From NCBI GenBank assembly GCA_965215215.1, contig OZ244043.1, forward strand, positions 3,224,001 to 3,288,000: a stretch of 64,000 bases of DNA, written 5' to 3'. The number at the start of each line of letters is the position of its first letter. Position 1 is the first letter of the stretch. Source of the stretch: CALDTK01 sp965215215 (GTDB lineage Bacteria > Bacteroidota > Bacteroidia > Chitinophagales > Saprospiraceae). The notes under the pieces were generated by a model. The model saw nothing but the letters and a program-made list of their open reading frames with translations. It was not told where the DNA came from and did not search any database. Shown piece after piece: positions 26,185 through 34,844 of this stretch. Both the position numbers and the translations under genes were made by a program.

Positions 26185-26241
26185 GGGACGTGAACTTTCG
26201 ACTCCCTAGCGGCTATCAAACCTGTGAACAAGCCCTCGCGT

Positions 26242-27075
26242 ATGTCCACCCTCGCCACTACCGTACCCACCTTCAAACTCAACTCCGGCTACGAGATGCC
26301 GCAAATCGGCCTCGGCGTGTGGCAGAGTACCGGCGGCGACGAGGTCGACGCCGTGTTGGCCGCCCTCGAGATCGGCTACCGGCACGTCGATACCGCCGCG
26401 ATCTACAAAAACGAAGAAGGGGTGGGCAAAGCGCTCGCGCAAACGGACGTACCCCGCGAGGACATCTTTTTGACCACCAAGTTGTGGAACGACGACATCC
26501 GCGCCGGTAACGCGCGCGAGGCCTTCGAGACGAGCCTCGCGAAATTGAAGCTCGATTACGTCGATTTGTACCTCCTCCACTGGCCGGTGCAGGGGGGCAT
26601 CGCCGCGTACCGGGAGATGGAGAAGCTACACTCCGAAGGACTCATCCGTTCGCTCGGGCTCAGCAACTACATGCCCGAGCACATCCGCGAGCTGCGCGAC
26701 GCCACCGACGTCGTGCCCGCCGTAGACCAAATCGAATTCCACCCGCGCAACCAGCAGAACGACGTACTCGACTACTGCGCGCAGGAGGGGATCAGAGTGA
26801 CCGCCTGGAGCCCGCTCATGCAGGCCAATTTCGACGACGCGCCCGGCCTGAGCGAGATCGGTGAGCGGTACGGGAAGAGTCCCGCGCAGGTGCTGCTCCG
26901 CTGGGACCTCCAGCGCGGCGTCATCACCATCCCGAAGAGCGTTCACCGCAACCGGATCCAGGAGAACTTCGAGCTCTTCGACTTCGAGCTGAGCGCCGCG
27001 GACATGCAGCGGCTCGACGCGCTCGATGCTCCCGGCGGCCGCTACGGTCCTGACCCCCGTAACCATCGGGAATGA
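26242..27075 (+). CDS. Aldo/keto reductase
   Basis: An NADPH-dependent (alpha/beta)8 reductase of the AKR5-like 2,5-diketogluconate reductase group, 277 residues. The catalytic tetrad is visible: Asp in YRHVDTAAIY, Tyr at the end of that motif, Lys in LTTKLWND and His in LLHWPV. The NADP-binding C-terminal signature is ITIPKSVHRNRIQEN. It is divergent from the helicase gene. Start 26242 (MSTLATTVP) is preferred; an ATG at 26224 would add six residues. The substrate cannot be told; these enzymes typically reduce sugar or methylglyoxal-like carbonyls. Confidence 0.88.
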   Translation: MSTLATTVPTFKLNSGYEMPQIGLGVWQSTGGDEVDAVLAALEIGYRHVDTAAIYKNEEGVGKALAQTDVPREDIFLTTKLWNDDIRAGNAREAFETSLAKLKLDYVDLYLLHWPVQGGIAAYREMEKLHSEGLIRSLGLSNYMPEHIRELRDATDVVPAVDQIEFHPRNQQNDVLDYCAQEGIRVTAWSPLMQANFDDAPGLSEIGERYGKSPAQVLLRWDLQRGVITIPKSVHRNRIQENFELFDFELSAADMQRLDALDAPGGRYGPDPRNHRE

Positions 27076-27146
27076 TTTGGCCGCAATACGTACTCCCGGT
27101 AGGTTGTACGTTTAAGCTTTCGCAAAAACCAGTCAAGCAACTACGT

Positions 27147-27866
27147 ATGCAGCCCCCTCGCTTCACCTCCACGCTAGCCGTAGGCTTCGGCTTGCTCCTC
27201 TCCTCAGCCTGCGGCGGCGGCCCGCGCGTAACGGGAAGCGGCCCCCTCGTCGACGATCAGCGCAACCTGCTCCCCTTCGACAAGGTGGTCCTCGAAGCGG
27301 GCGTCAACCTCACCATCACGCAGGGTACCTCGCAGGAGGTGCACGTCAACGCACAGCGCGAGGTGCAGCCGCTGCTCAGCACGGAGCTCAAAGGAGACAA
27401 GCTCACCATCAAGATGGTGGGCAACGCGAACATGGACGGGGGGACAAACGTCGAGATCGTCGTGGCCGACCTCGAGGAGCTGTCCATCACGTCTTCGGGC
27501 AATTCGGTGGTCCGTGGCTTCAGCGGGGACAAGCTGGAGGTCTCCCTCGAGGGCTCGGGCAACACCTCGCTCGAACAGGTACAGTACGATAACCTCTCCG
27601 TTGCCCTCACCGGTAGTGGCGACGTAGACCTCGCCGGCCGCGGTGACGATCTCGACGTCGACCTAAAGTCCTCCGGCGACGTCGACGCCTTCGCGCTCGC
27701 TTCAAACGATGTGTCGGTCAACTCGAAGGGCTCCGGTTCGGTGCGGGTCATGGCCTCGAACAGCCTCAAGGTCGACCTCAAAGGGTCGGGTAACGTCTAC
27801 TACAAAGGCAGTCCGAGCCTGGAGATCAAGGACGACGGTTCGGGCAAGGTGGAACAACAGAACTGA
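27147..27866 (+). CDS. GIN-domain (DUF2807) lipoprotein
   Basis: A 239-residue secreted protein. The signal peptide ends in LLLSSAC, a lipobox, so it is a lipoprotein. The rest is a repetitive beta-helix-like domain with recurring SG-x-G and short hydrophobic strands (for example EELSITSSGNS, LSVALTGSGDVDLAG, VDLKSSGDVDAF), the hallmark of the head-GIN auto-adhesin-like DUF2807 domain common in Bacteroidota. Start 27147 (MQPPRFTS) places the signal peptide at the N-terminus; the frame is open upstream to 27072. Role unknown, envelope-associated. Confidence 0.85.
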   Translation: MQPPRFTSTLAVGFGLLLSSACGGGPRVTGSGPLVDDQRNLLPFDKVVLEAGVNLTITQGTSQEVHVNAQREVQPLLSTELKGDKLTIKMVGNANMDGGTNVEIVVADLEELSITSSGNSVVRGFSGDKLEVSLEGSGNTSLEQVQYDNLSVALTGSGDVDLAGRGDDLDVDLKSSGDVDAFALASNDVSVNSKGSGSVRVMASNSLKVDLKGSGNVYYKGSPSLEIKDDGSGKVEQQN

Positions 27867-27892
27867 GGCCAACCCCGCTGCGCAGCGCTTCC

Positions 27893-28975
27893 GTGCGAAT
27901 CCTACTTGCGGCGCGTCGCGGTTTCGACTACAATCGGGTCGCGATCATCTTGCGTGGGCTCGAACGGGTAGGCCACGAGGCTTACGAGGTCTACGAATTC
28001 GGTACGCGCGACCGCGCAGCGGCGACGGAGCTCCGGCGGCGCGCACAAACGTGCGACCTAATTTACATCCCGCCTTTCCGACACCTCGACGTGGCCTGGG
28101 TGAAGCGGCAGGTACCCTCCAAACCCATTTTGTTCGATCCGCTGATCGGGACGTACATCACCCGCGTCGTCGACTTCGGGTGGTGGTGGCGGGCGCCACT
28201 CGCTTACCTGCGGGATCGACGTCACTTCGGAGCGGCCGACCACCTGCTCTTCGATACGGAGAGTCACCGCCGCTGGGCGTCCGCTAAGTTCGGGCTCGCC
28301 CCGCACAGAGTTCACACCTTGTATATAGGTGCGGACACACGTGGGGGCGCAAACGGCGGCGCGACCCCGCAGACCCTACCGGTGAGTGCGAGAACGACGT
28401 TCAAGGTGGGCTTCTACGGATCGTTGGTGCCTTTGCAGGGGGTAGGTGTCATCCTCGAGGCCGCACGGTTACTGATTCACCGACAGGATATCGAGTTCGA
28501 GGTGATCGGCAACTTGGACGATGTTCCTCGTCTGCGCCGCTTCGTGCGCGCGCACCCCGGGTTGAGGTTGCGGCAGTTACCGTACCTCCCGTACGCGGAA
28601 CTCGATGCGCGCGTAAGGGACTTCGATATTTGCCTCGGCATATTCGGCTCCAGTCTGAAAGCGGATGTAGTGATACCGAACAAGGTCTGGCACTACGCTT
28701 CCCTCGGTAGGCCGATCATCTCGCGGGACACGCCCGGGATGCGGGAGATCTTCGAGCACGGCAGCACGGCCTACCTGCTCTCATCGAGCGACGCGGAGTC
28801 GCTCGCGTCGGAACTATCGACCGCGATCGTTCGCCTCGCCGAAGATGCTGCGCTGCGCGAGAGGTTGGGCGAAGCGGCGGCCAACCTCATCCGAACGAAC
28901 TACACCGAGGTGCACGTTGCCAAAAATCTGCTTACCCTCGCCGAGCGTATTGTCGCCGAAGGCGCCGTCGGGTAG
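27893..28975 (+). CDS. Glycosyltransferase (GT4-like)
   Basis: A 360-residue GT-B fold glycosyltransferase. The N-terminal half has the acceptor-domain start RILLAARRGFDYNR; the C-terminal half shows FKVGFYGSLVPLQGV at the start of the donor domain, and GRPIISRDTPGMREIFEHG, the donor-binding E-x7-E-like region of family GT4. Translation starts with GTG at 27893, 26 bp after the GIN lipoprotein. It would transfer a sugar from an NDP-sugar to a glycan or lipid in the cytoplasm. The next gene begins 46 bp downstream. Confidence 0.82.
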   Translation: MRILLAARRGFDYNRVAIILRGLERVGHEAYEVYEFGTRDRAAATELRRRAQTCDLIYIPPFRHLDVAWVKRQVPSKPILFDPLIGTYITRVVDFGWWWRAPLAYLRDRRHFGAADHLLFDTESHRRWASAKFGLAPHRVHTLYIGADTRGGANGGATPQTLPVSARTTFKVGFYGSLVPLQGVGVILEAARLLIHRQDIEFEVIGNLDDVPRLRRFVRAHPGLRLRQLPYLPYAELDARVRDFDICLGIFGSSLKADVVIPNKVWHYASLGRPIISRDTPGMREIFEHGSTAYLLSSSDAESLASELSTAIVRLAEDAALRERLGEAAANLIRTNYTEVHVAKNLLTLAERIVAEGAVG

Positions 28976-29021
28976 CCTATCTACATACGTCAAGCACCCG
29001 CGGCAACGTACAATCAGCAGC

Positions 29022-29441
29022 ATGATCCCGACACTCCATTGCCTACTACTCTCGATTTGTATGGCCTTTCCCACTGACCCTACCCCGCACCAGCTCACCG
29101 TCGTACTGAATGGAGTAGGCGAGGGCGGGTACGTGCGGGTGGCGGTGTACGCGGAGTCGACCGACTTCTCCGATTCGAGCTCCGCGATTGCCACCGCGAA
29201 CCTCGAAGCTCGATTGGGGTCGGTTACCGCCGTATTCCCTGACCTCCCTCCAGGCACCTACGCCGTAGCCGCGTTTCACGACAAAGACGGTAGCGGCGAA
29301 GTATCAACCAACTTCCTCGGCATGCCAACCGAGCGATACGGGTTTTCGAACGACGCACGCGGGGTGCTCGGACCTCCTAACTACGAAGACTGCGCCTTCC
29401 GGGTAGACGGCGAGACCGAGGTCCGGATCGAGCTACGATAG
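29022..29441 (+). CDS. DUF2141 secreted protein
   Basis: A 139-residue exported protein. A hydrophobic N-terminus (residues 4-14, PTLHCLLLSIC) is followed by a beta-rich domain with GYVRVAVYAESTDF, FPDLPPGTYAVAAFHDKDGSGE and the C-terminal CAFRVDGETEVRIEL, typical of DUF2141. Family members are periplasmic or outer-membrane-associated proteins of unknown function in Bacteroidota and Proteobacteria. Start 29022 is the ATG that gives the signal peptide; the frame is open much further upstream inside the glycosyltransferase gene. Confidence 0.8.
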   Translation: MIPTLHCLLLSICMAFPTDPTPHQLTVVLNGVGEGGYVRVAVYAESTDFSDSSSAIATANLEARLGSVTAVFPDLPPGTYAVAAFHDKDGSGEVSTNFLGMPTERYGFSNDARGVLGPPNYEDCAFRVDGETEVRIELR

Positions 29442-29758
29442 TAGGCCCCACGCCCCCGAGAGCGAAGACCGGCCACGGGCACGCGCTCCGTATCGCACTG
29501 CACGACCATCGAAATACAAAGTAAAAGCCGAAAGGTCGAAAACACTCCAAAATGGGGCGTAAACGCGCGATGGGCGATTTAACGCTTGTCAGCTGAATTT
29601 CAGAAACATATCGTTAACAGCCGCTGAAAGGACCGTATTTAGGGAGTTTCGGCTCGTATTGCAGCTCGAAACGTATGTAAGGTCGTCAAATTGACCCTCT
29701 CTGGCCCACTTCGTGCAAGTGTGAGTATACCACCAAAATGGTAAAAACTACTCACACC
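29442..29758. other. Long intergenic leader upstream of an unknown lipoprotein gene
   Basis: About 317 bases without a gene. It is more AT-rich than the flanks after 29510 and probably holds the promoter and 5' leader for the gene at 29759. The only clear structure is the inverted repeat at 29719-29757, annotated separately. Confidence 0.4.
29719..29757 (+). promoter_or_regulatory. Two-part hairpin just before the start codon
   Basis: The 5' arm is GTGTGAGTA followed directly by TACCA (29719-29732). The 3' arms are TGGTA (29739-29743) and TACTCACAC (29749-29757), giving five plus nine perfect pairs with a five-base bulge and a six-base loop. It ends one base before the ATG at 29759 and encloses a second in-frame ATG at 29738 in its loop and inner stem. 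The position suggests control of translation start, or an operator. Confidence 0.5.
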
Positions 29759-30892
29759 ATGCGCTTCCTTCTTCTACTAACCGTTTTCAGCTCACTGTTC
29801 ACCGCTTGCTACCCGGAGCCCGTCCCACCGGTCGAAACACCGACGGCTCCCGACGAACCCGAAGACCGCCCCGGTGCCGAGGTAGAGATCGCCCCGAAGT
29901 TGGGCGTCAACTTCACCTGGGCCGCCGACGACATGATCGACGGCGACCCCACCCTCGCCAACGAAGCGTTCACGCACGTTCGGTTCTTCCAGATGATGAG
30001 CAAGGATTACCTCGACGGGCCGCCGTCGCAAGTGGAGCTGGAGCCGTGCACGGACTTAGACAACCCTTGGTCCTGCCCGGCACGCAGCCCACGCCAGCAC
30101 CTCCTCCGCGTCCTCGAGCTCAAGAAGATGTTCCCGGACGGCAAGATTTGGATCGCCCCGGAGGTGATCATCGGTAAGGGCTGGCCGTGTAAAGGCTGGA
30201 ACGTAGCCGAGCTGGGCGATCCGTACGAAGCCGGTTACAATTGGGCCGCCGCCAACCTCGCCACCTTCGGCCCGGTAGGCAACGTCATCCTCGCTACCGA
30301 CAACGAGGAGTGGTGCCCGGAGACCGGCCGCGCCGAAGCTTACAACCAGTGGCGCCGCGGTATCATTCAGGCCCACCGCGAGAATCCATCCTGCGAACTC
30401 GCCCTCGGCGCCCGCCACGTCCGTGAGCGTACCTTCGGCGGCCAAGTCCTCCCAGACCGGGTGTTCGACGTATCCCCCGATGTCTGGGCCTACATCGACG
30501 AGATCGGCGGTTGGGCGGACTACCACGCCCACGGCATCGAGAACGGCAACTTCCTGAGCCGCGACGAAGCGGAGACCGCGACCGACTTCCAAGATTTCTT
30601 CGCCTGGTCCGCCTGGCTCGACGACAACTATCCGAACATCAACAAGGCCGTCGGTGAGATCGCCTACACGTCCAGCAAGGCCGACCGTATCCCTTCGGAC
30701 AGCCACAAGCGCGCCGACTGGCCCACGTACAAGAATCTCCTCAGTCAGCTCGCCGTCGAAGCCGACCAGGTGTACATGTACCAGATCGCCGAGCACCAGT
30801 CCCCCGAAGGCGCCTTCTCCGGCTCCGGCGTGTACCCCGCGCTCATGGATAGCGTTCGTGCCTTCGCCGACGAAACCGTACTCGTCCCCTAA
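29759..30892 (+). CDS. Unrecognised lipoprotein, possibly a TIM-barrel hydrolase
   Basis: A 377-residue secreted protein. The signal peptide RFLLLLTVFSSLFTACYP has a lipobox-like LFTAC, so it is likely a lipoprotein, followed by a Pro/Glu-rich linker to about residue 45. The globular part is rich in Trp, Asp and Glu (for example LGVNFTWAADDMIDGDP, KIWIAPEVIIGKGWPCKGW, VILATDNEEWCPE, AVGEIAYTSS) and reads like a glycoside hydrolase-type barrel, with candidate acids in DNEEW and GEIAY. I do not recognise the family. Five or so cysteines suggest disulfides. An ATG at 29738 would add seven residues but lies in a hairpin. A strong terminator follows at 30938. Confidence 0.6.
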   Translation: MRFLLLLTVFSSLFTACYPEPVPPVETPTAPDEPEDRPGAEVEIAPKLGVNFTWAADDMIDGDPTLANEAFTHVRFFQMMSKDYLDGPPSQVELEPCTDLDNPWSCPARSPRQHLLRVLELKKMFPDGKIWIAPEVIIGKGWPCKGWNVAELGDPYEAGYNWAAANLATFGPVGNVILATDNEEWCPETGRAEAYNQWRRGIIQAHRENPSCELALGARHVRERTFGGQVLPDRVFDVSPDVWAYIDEIGGWADYHAHGIENGNFLSRDEAETATDFQDFFAWSAWLDDNYPNINKAVGEIAYTSSKADRIPSDSHKRADWPTYKNLLSQLAVEADQVYMYQIAEHQSPEGAFSGSGVYPALMDSVRAFADETVLVP

Positions 30893-30937
30893 ACCAGGTC
30901 GAGCGTTTTAGACTACCCACAGTTCTTCGAACTTGAG

Positions 30938-30971
30938 GCCCCCGCCCGGAGACATCCGGGTGGGGGCTTTT
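30938..30971 (+). terminator. Rho-independent terminator
   Basis: GCCCCCGCCCGGA and TCCGGGTGGGGGC pair over 13 positions (one G-U) around a GACA loop and are followed by TTTT. It ends transcription of the lipoprotein gene at 29759. Confidence 0.9.
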
Positions 30972-31020
30972 CCGCTTGCGCCAAAACACATTTCACTTGT
31001 CTACCGAACTCCCCGAACCA

Positions 31021-31518
31021 ATGCGCCAGCTCGAGCACGCGGAACACGTACCGCGTAGTCCGCACGGGCGCAGGGTGGAGTTGGTGCTGGCCGGACTCAA
31101 GGATCCGCTCAACGTGGGGCAAGCCTTCCGGATCGCGAATAGCCTCGGCGTCGGGCACCTCCATCTCTGCGGCGCTACGCCGAAGCCACCCGCCGCCAAA
31201 GTGGCCCGGACCGCGCGCGGCGCCCAACACTACGTACCGTGGAGCACCGGGTCCGCGACCGCGGTCGTCGCTCGGCTTCAAACCAACGGGCTCACGGTGG
31301 TGGCCCTCGAGCTCGCAACGCGCTCCCGCCGGCTTACCGACGTGTTCGCCGGCTACGCCGGGCCGGTAGCGCTGGTCGTCGGTCACGAAGCCGCCGGAAT
31401 AGACCCCAAGCTGCTCGCGGTCTGCGACACCGTCGCCCATATTCCGCTGTACGGGCGAGTCTCTTCACTCAACGTGGCCACCGCGCTCGCCATCGGCGTT
31501 TGGGAAGCGGTCCGCTAA
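31021..31518 (+). CDS. SpoU-type RNA 2'-O-methyltransferase (TrmH family)
   Basis: A 165-residue SPOUT methyltransferase that would methylate ribose in tRNA or rRNA using SAM. All three SpoU motifs are present: DPLNVGQAFRIANSLGV (motif 1), LVVGHEAAGI (motif 2) and IPLYGRVSSLNVATALAIG (motif 3, the trefoil knot). It lacks an extra N-terminal substrate-binding domain, as in minimal TrmL/TrmH-like members, so the target is uncertain. Start 31021 is the first ATG; an in-frame TTG at 30976 lies just after the upstream terminator and is less likely. Confidence 0.88.
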   Translation: MRQLEHAEHVPRSPHGRRVELVLAGLKDPLNVGQAFRIANSLGVGHLHLCGATPKPPAAKVARTARGAQHYVPWSTGSATAVVARLQTNGLTVVALELATRSRRLTDVFAGYAGPVALVVGHEAAGIDPKLLAVCDTVAHIPLYGRVSSLNVATALAIGVWEAVR

Positions 31519-31566
31519 ACGCCACCTTTTCGGGGTTCGGACGTTCCGAGTGTGCAAGTCGAGCCT

Positions 31567-33906
31567 ATGCGTGTGTTGCGTGCTGCCCTTTTCCTCGTCG
31601 CGTGCGGCTCGGCGAGTTTTGGCGTAAGCCAAACGACCGAACATACCCTCTCCGGGACCCTGCGCGACGGGGAGAACGGCGAAACGCTGATCGGGGCCTC
31701 GGTTTACTCGCCCGAGAGCGGGCGCGGTACGACCTCGAACGCTTACGGTTTCTACTCCATAGACTTACCCGCGGTCGACTCGCTGACCGTAATCGTCAGC
31801 TACGTAGGCTTCGAACCCCGCGCGCAACGTCTCTTTCTGACGGCCGATCGGCGGCTCGACGTGGAGCTCGGCGGCGGACTGGAGCTGGAGGAGGTGGTCG
31901 TGCGGGCGGAAGGATTGCGCAACCGGGTTCGCTCCACGCAGATGAGTGTCGAGAAAGTGGGCGCGCGCCAGGCGAAGTTGATTCCGGCGCTCTTGGGGGA
32001 ATCCGATATCTTGAAGACCATCCAGTTGAAACCCGGTATACCGAGCGGTTCGGAGGGGACTACCGGGATCTTCGTGCGCGGCGGCGGCAGCGATCAAAAT
32101 CTCATTTTACTCGATGAGGCCGTGGTCTATAACGCCAATCACCTGTTCGGATTCTTCTCGACGTTCAACACCGACGCAGTTAAAGATCTACGGCTGTATA
32201 AAGGCGGCTTCCCGGCGGAGTACGGCGGCCGACTCTCTAGCGTGATCGACGTCAAGTTGAAAGACGGAAACAGCAAGCGTTTTAGCGGAAGCGGTGGCCT
32301 CGGACTCGTCGCCTCGCGCCTGACCCTGGAGGGCCCGATCGCCGAGGAGGAGCGGGGGAGCTTTATCGTGAGCGGACGTAGGACTTACGTAGACCTACTC
32401 ACCAACGCAGCGAACGAGATAAATGAGGATAAACCGGAGTACAACCCTATCCCCGCCTACAACTTTTACGACCTGAATGCAAAAGTGAATTACAAATTAT
32501 CTGAGCGAGACCGCATATTTCTAAGCGGCTACTTCGGTCGCGACAAATTTGCGTTTAGCGACGACACGTTTACGTTCGGGTTCGACTGGGGAAACGCAAC
32601 GGGTACCGCGCGCTGGAATCACTTGTTTACGCCGCGCTTGTTCGCAAACACGACGGCTACTTTCTCCGACTATCAGTACAATATCCGTAACCGAATTACG
32701 GGATTTAATTTTGCGCTGGGATCGAAGGTTCAGGACATCAATCTGAAATCCGATTTTTACTACAACCTCGCCGATAAGCAGACGATACACTTCGGCGGCG
32801 GGATCACGTACCACCGCTTCCAGATAGGTAAGCTCGACGCGGGTAGCGACGACGGTCGGATCAGTTACAGCGCGGGCAACGAGCTCGATGGGTTCGAGTA
32901 CGCCCTGTACGCGAACGACGAGTTCGAGCTCGGCGACCGCACGCGGCTCAACGTCGGTTTGCGGGGGAGTGGCTGGAGCAACGACGATACCCTGTACGTG
33001 CGCGCCGAGCCCCGGGCGGCAGTCAACTACCAGGGAGACGAAGCGGGTACCTGGAGCTTGAAGGCGAGCTACGCCCGGATGAATCAGTACGTGCACCTGG
33101 TGTCGGCCTCCGGCGTGTCGCTGCCCACCGACATTTGGTACCCGAGCACGCGGCGCGTTAAGCCGCAGGCGTCCGACCAGGTTGCCTTCGGGGGGACTTA
33201 CCTGCTCGACGAAGAGCTGCTGGTCACCTCGGAAGTATACTACAAATGGTTACGCAACCAGGTCGACTTCGTCGATGGTGCCAACTTATTCGTCAACGAT
33301 TCGCTGGAGGAAGAATTTGATTTCGGCCGCGGCCACGCCTACGGCTTCGAGGTCCAACTCGAGAAAACGGAGGGGAAGCTCACCGGTTGGATCGGCTACA
33401 CTTGGCAGAAGACTCGCCGAGGCGACTTCGCGAACATTATGCAGGGACGTTACTTCTCCCCGCGCTTCGACCGACGGCACGACATCTCCGTGGTGGGGAT
33501 TTACGAACTCAACCGACGACTCACGCTCACGGCTACCTGGGTGTACGGATCGGGCGACTTGGCCTGGATTCCGATCGGCCGTACGGTCGTGAAAGGGACG
33601 CCGGGGGCGGACTTCCAGAGCGTCGTCCCCGTGTACGGAGATCGCAACAACTACCGACTGCGGGCCTACCACCGCGGCGACGCGGGCGTAGTCATCAAGT
33701 TGTTTCCGAAGTGGGGGGAATCCGACCTCACCGTGAGCGTATTCAACCTCTACGACCGACGCAACGCCTTCTTCGTGTACATCGATCCCGAGTTCTCCGA
33801 TCTGGAAACCTTGAACGGGTCCATCGAAGTGCCAACCGGTGTAAGCCCGAAGCAAGTCTCACTCTTTCCCGTACTGCCGAGTGTAACCTGGAATTTCTCC
33901 TTTTGA
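31567..33906 (+). CDS. TonB-dependent outer-membrane receptor
   Basis: A 779-residue outer-membrane transporter. A signal peptide (1-22) precedes a carboxypeptidase-regulatory-like domain (about 27-105, HTLSGTLRDGENGETLIGAS), a plug domain (about 115-235, with VRGGGSDQNLILLDE) and a beta-barrel to the C-terminal aromatic residue (WNFSF). It fits the DUF4249-associated receptor group: the next gene is a DUF4249 lipoprotein whose frame begins at the stop codon. Substrate unknown. Start 31567 gives the signal peptide; an upstream in-frame GTG at 31552 is less likely. The middle of the gene (32400-32770) is more AT-rich than the ends. Confidence 0.9.
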   Translation: MRVLRAALFLVACGSASFGVSQTTEHTLSGTLRDGENGETLIGASVYSPESGRGTTSNAYGFYSIDLPAVDSLTVIVSYVGFEPRAQRLFLTADRRLDVELGGGLELEEVVVRAEGLRNRVRSTQMSVEKVGARQAKLIPALLGESDILKTIQLKPGIPSGSEGTTGIFVRGGGSDQNLILLDEAVVYNANHLFGFFSTFNTDAVKDLRLYKGGFPAEYGGRLSSVIDVKLKDGNSKRFSGSGGLGLVASRLTLEGPIAEEERGSFIVSGRRTYVDLLTNAANEINEDKPEYNPIPAYNFYDLNAKVNYKLSERDRIFLSGYFGRDKFAFSDDTFTFGFDWGNATGTARWNHLFTPRLFANTTATFSDYQYNIRNRITGFNFALGSKVQDINLKSDFYYNLADKQTIHFGGGITYHRFQIGKLDAGSDDGRISYSAGNELDGFEYALYANDEFELGDRTRLNVGLRGSGWSNDDTLYVRAEPRAAVNYQGDEAGTWSLKASYARMNQYVHLVSASGVSLPTDIWYPSTRRVKPQASDQVAFGGTYLLDEELLVTSEVYYKWLRNQVDFVDGANLFVNDSLEEEFDFGRGHAYGFEVQLEKTEGKLTGWIGYTWQKTRRGDFANIMQGRYFSPRFDRRHDISVVGIYELNRRLTLTATWVYGSGDLAWIPIGRTVVKGTPGADFQSVVPVYGDRNNYRLRAYHRGDAGVVIKLFPKWGESDLTVSVFNLYDRRNAFFVYIDPEFSDLETLNGSIEVPTGVSPKQVSLFPVLPSVTWNFSF

Positions 33907-33959
33907 TGCTCTTCAAAACAGCCCGGGGTAAGTGCGTTCACCGCCAAGATTTAGTCTGC

Positions 33960-34844
33960 ATGCAGTCTACCGCGTTTACGAAGTATATATTCGGTTACTC
34001 GCTTATTATCACGCTCGCTGCGTTCGTATCCTGTAATTTGGAGCAGGATATCTCCATAGACTTACCCCCTTACACCAACCAGCCCGTAGTGGAAGTATAC
34101 CTCACACCGGGACAAAAATTTACGCTTCTACTTACTCGGTCGGCAGGGTTTTTCGACTCCTTTCAGCTCGACAATCAGCAGTTCGTCGAGAACACATTCG
34201 TAGACTCCGCCGAGGTTACGATCCGGTACGCAGACCAGGTAATCGAGTTCGAAAACGAAACTGGTTTCGATTTCGTAACGGGCCAGGTGTCCAATTATGA
34301 GTCGGAGGAGCTCGTCCCGGAAAACTACGCAGACAGCTTTTTTCTCGACATCCGTTTTCCGGATGGCACGGTGGCGAAGGGCGCCACGGTGCTGTTACCT
34401 CCCGTGCCCATCGACTCGAACGCTGTTGTGTACAACGATGCAATACCAGCGGACGCGGATACACTGGCACGGATCATCACGTACTTTACCGATCCGGACA
34501 GCTCGAGGACGAATCGCTTTCGCCAAATCCTCACCTACAGCCCCTTAGATTCCACAGTCGAACAGAACCTGGTGTTTACGGATCGTTTCGCGGACCGAGA
34601 CAGTTTCGGAGCCCCCTCAACTTTTGAGTTTCCCGCGGGCGATACGATATACGTCTACTTGGCCCACGTCGACCGCGATTACGAGCTGTACTTTAACAGT
34701 GTCGAAGCGGGCGTCGCTTCCAACGGCAATCCCTTCGTCCAGCCCAGCGCCATCCTGAGCAACGTCTCCGGATCCGCCAATCCCATCGGAATCTTCACCG
34801 GCTACTCCTACGTCGTAGATACGGTCATCATCCCACCCCGCTAA
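33960..34844 (+). CDS. DUF4249 lipoprotein
   Basis: A 294-residue surface or periplasmic lipoprotein. The hydrophobic N-terminus ends in AAFVSC, a lipobox, followed by the family opening EQDISIDLPPYTNQPVVEVYL. DUF4249 genes routinely follow TonB-dependent receptors in Bacteroidota and are thought to be accessory to them, like SusD for SusC. In-frame ATG at 33906, which overlaps the receptor stop, would add 18 residues before the signal peptide. The 3' end overlaps the convergent pirin gene by a few bases. Confidence 0.85.
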   Translation: MQSTAFTKYIFGYSLIITLAAFVSCNLEQDISIDLPPYTNQPVVEVYLTPGQKFTLLLTRSAGFFDSFQLDNQQFVENTFVDSAEVTIRYADQVIEFENETGFDFVTGQVSNYESEELVPENYADSFFLDIRFPDGTVAKGATVLLPPVPIDSNAVVYNDAIPADADTLARIITYFTDPDSSRTNRFRQILTYSPLDSTVEQNLVFTDRFADRDSFGAPSTFEFPAGDTIYVYLAHVDRDYELYFNSVEAGVASNGNPFVQPSAILSNVSGSANPIGIFTGYSYVVDTVIIPPR

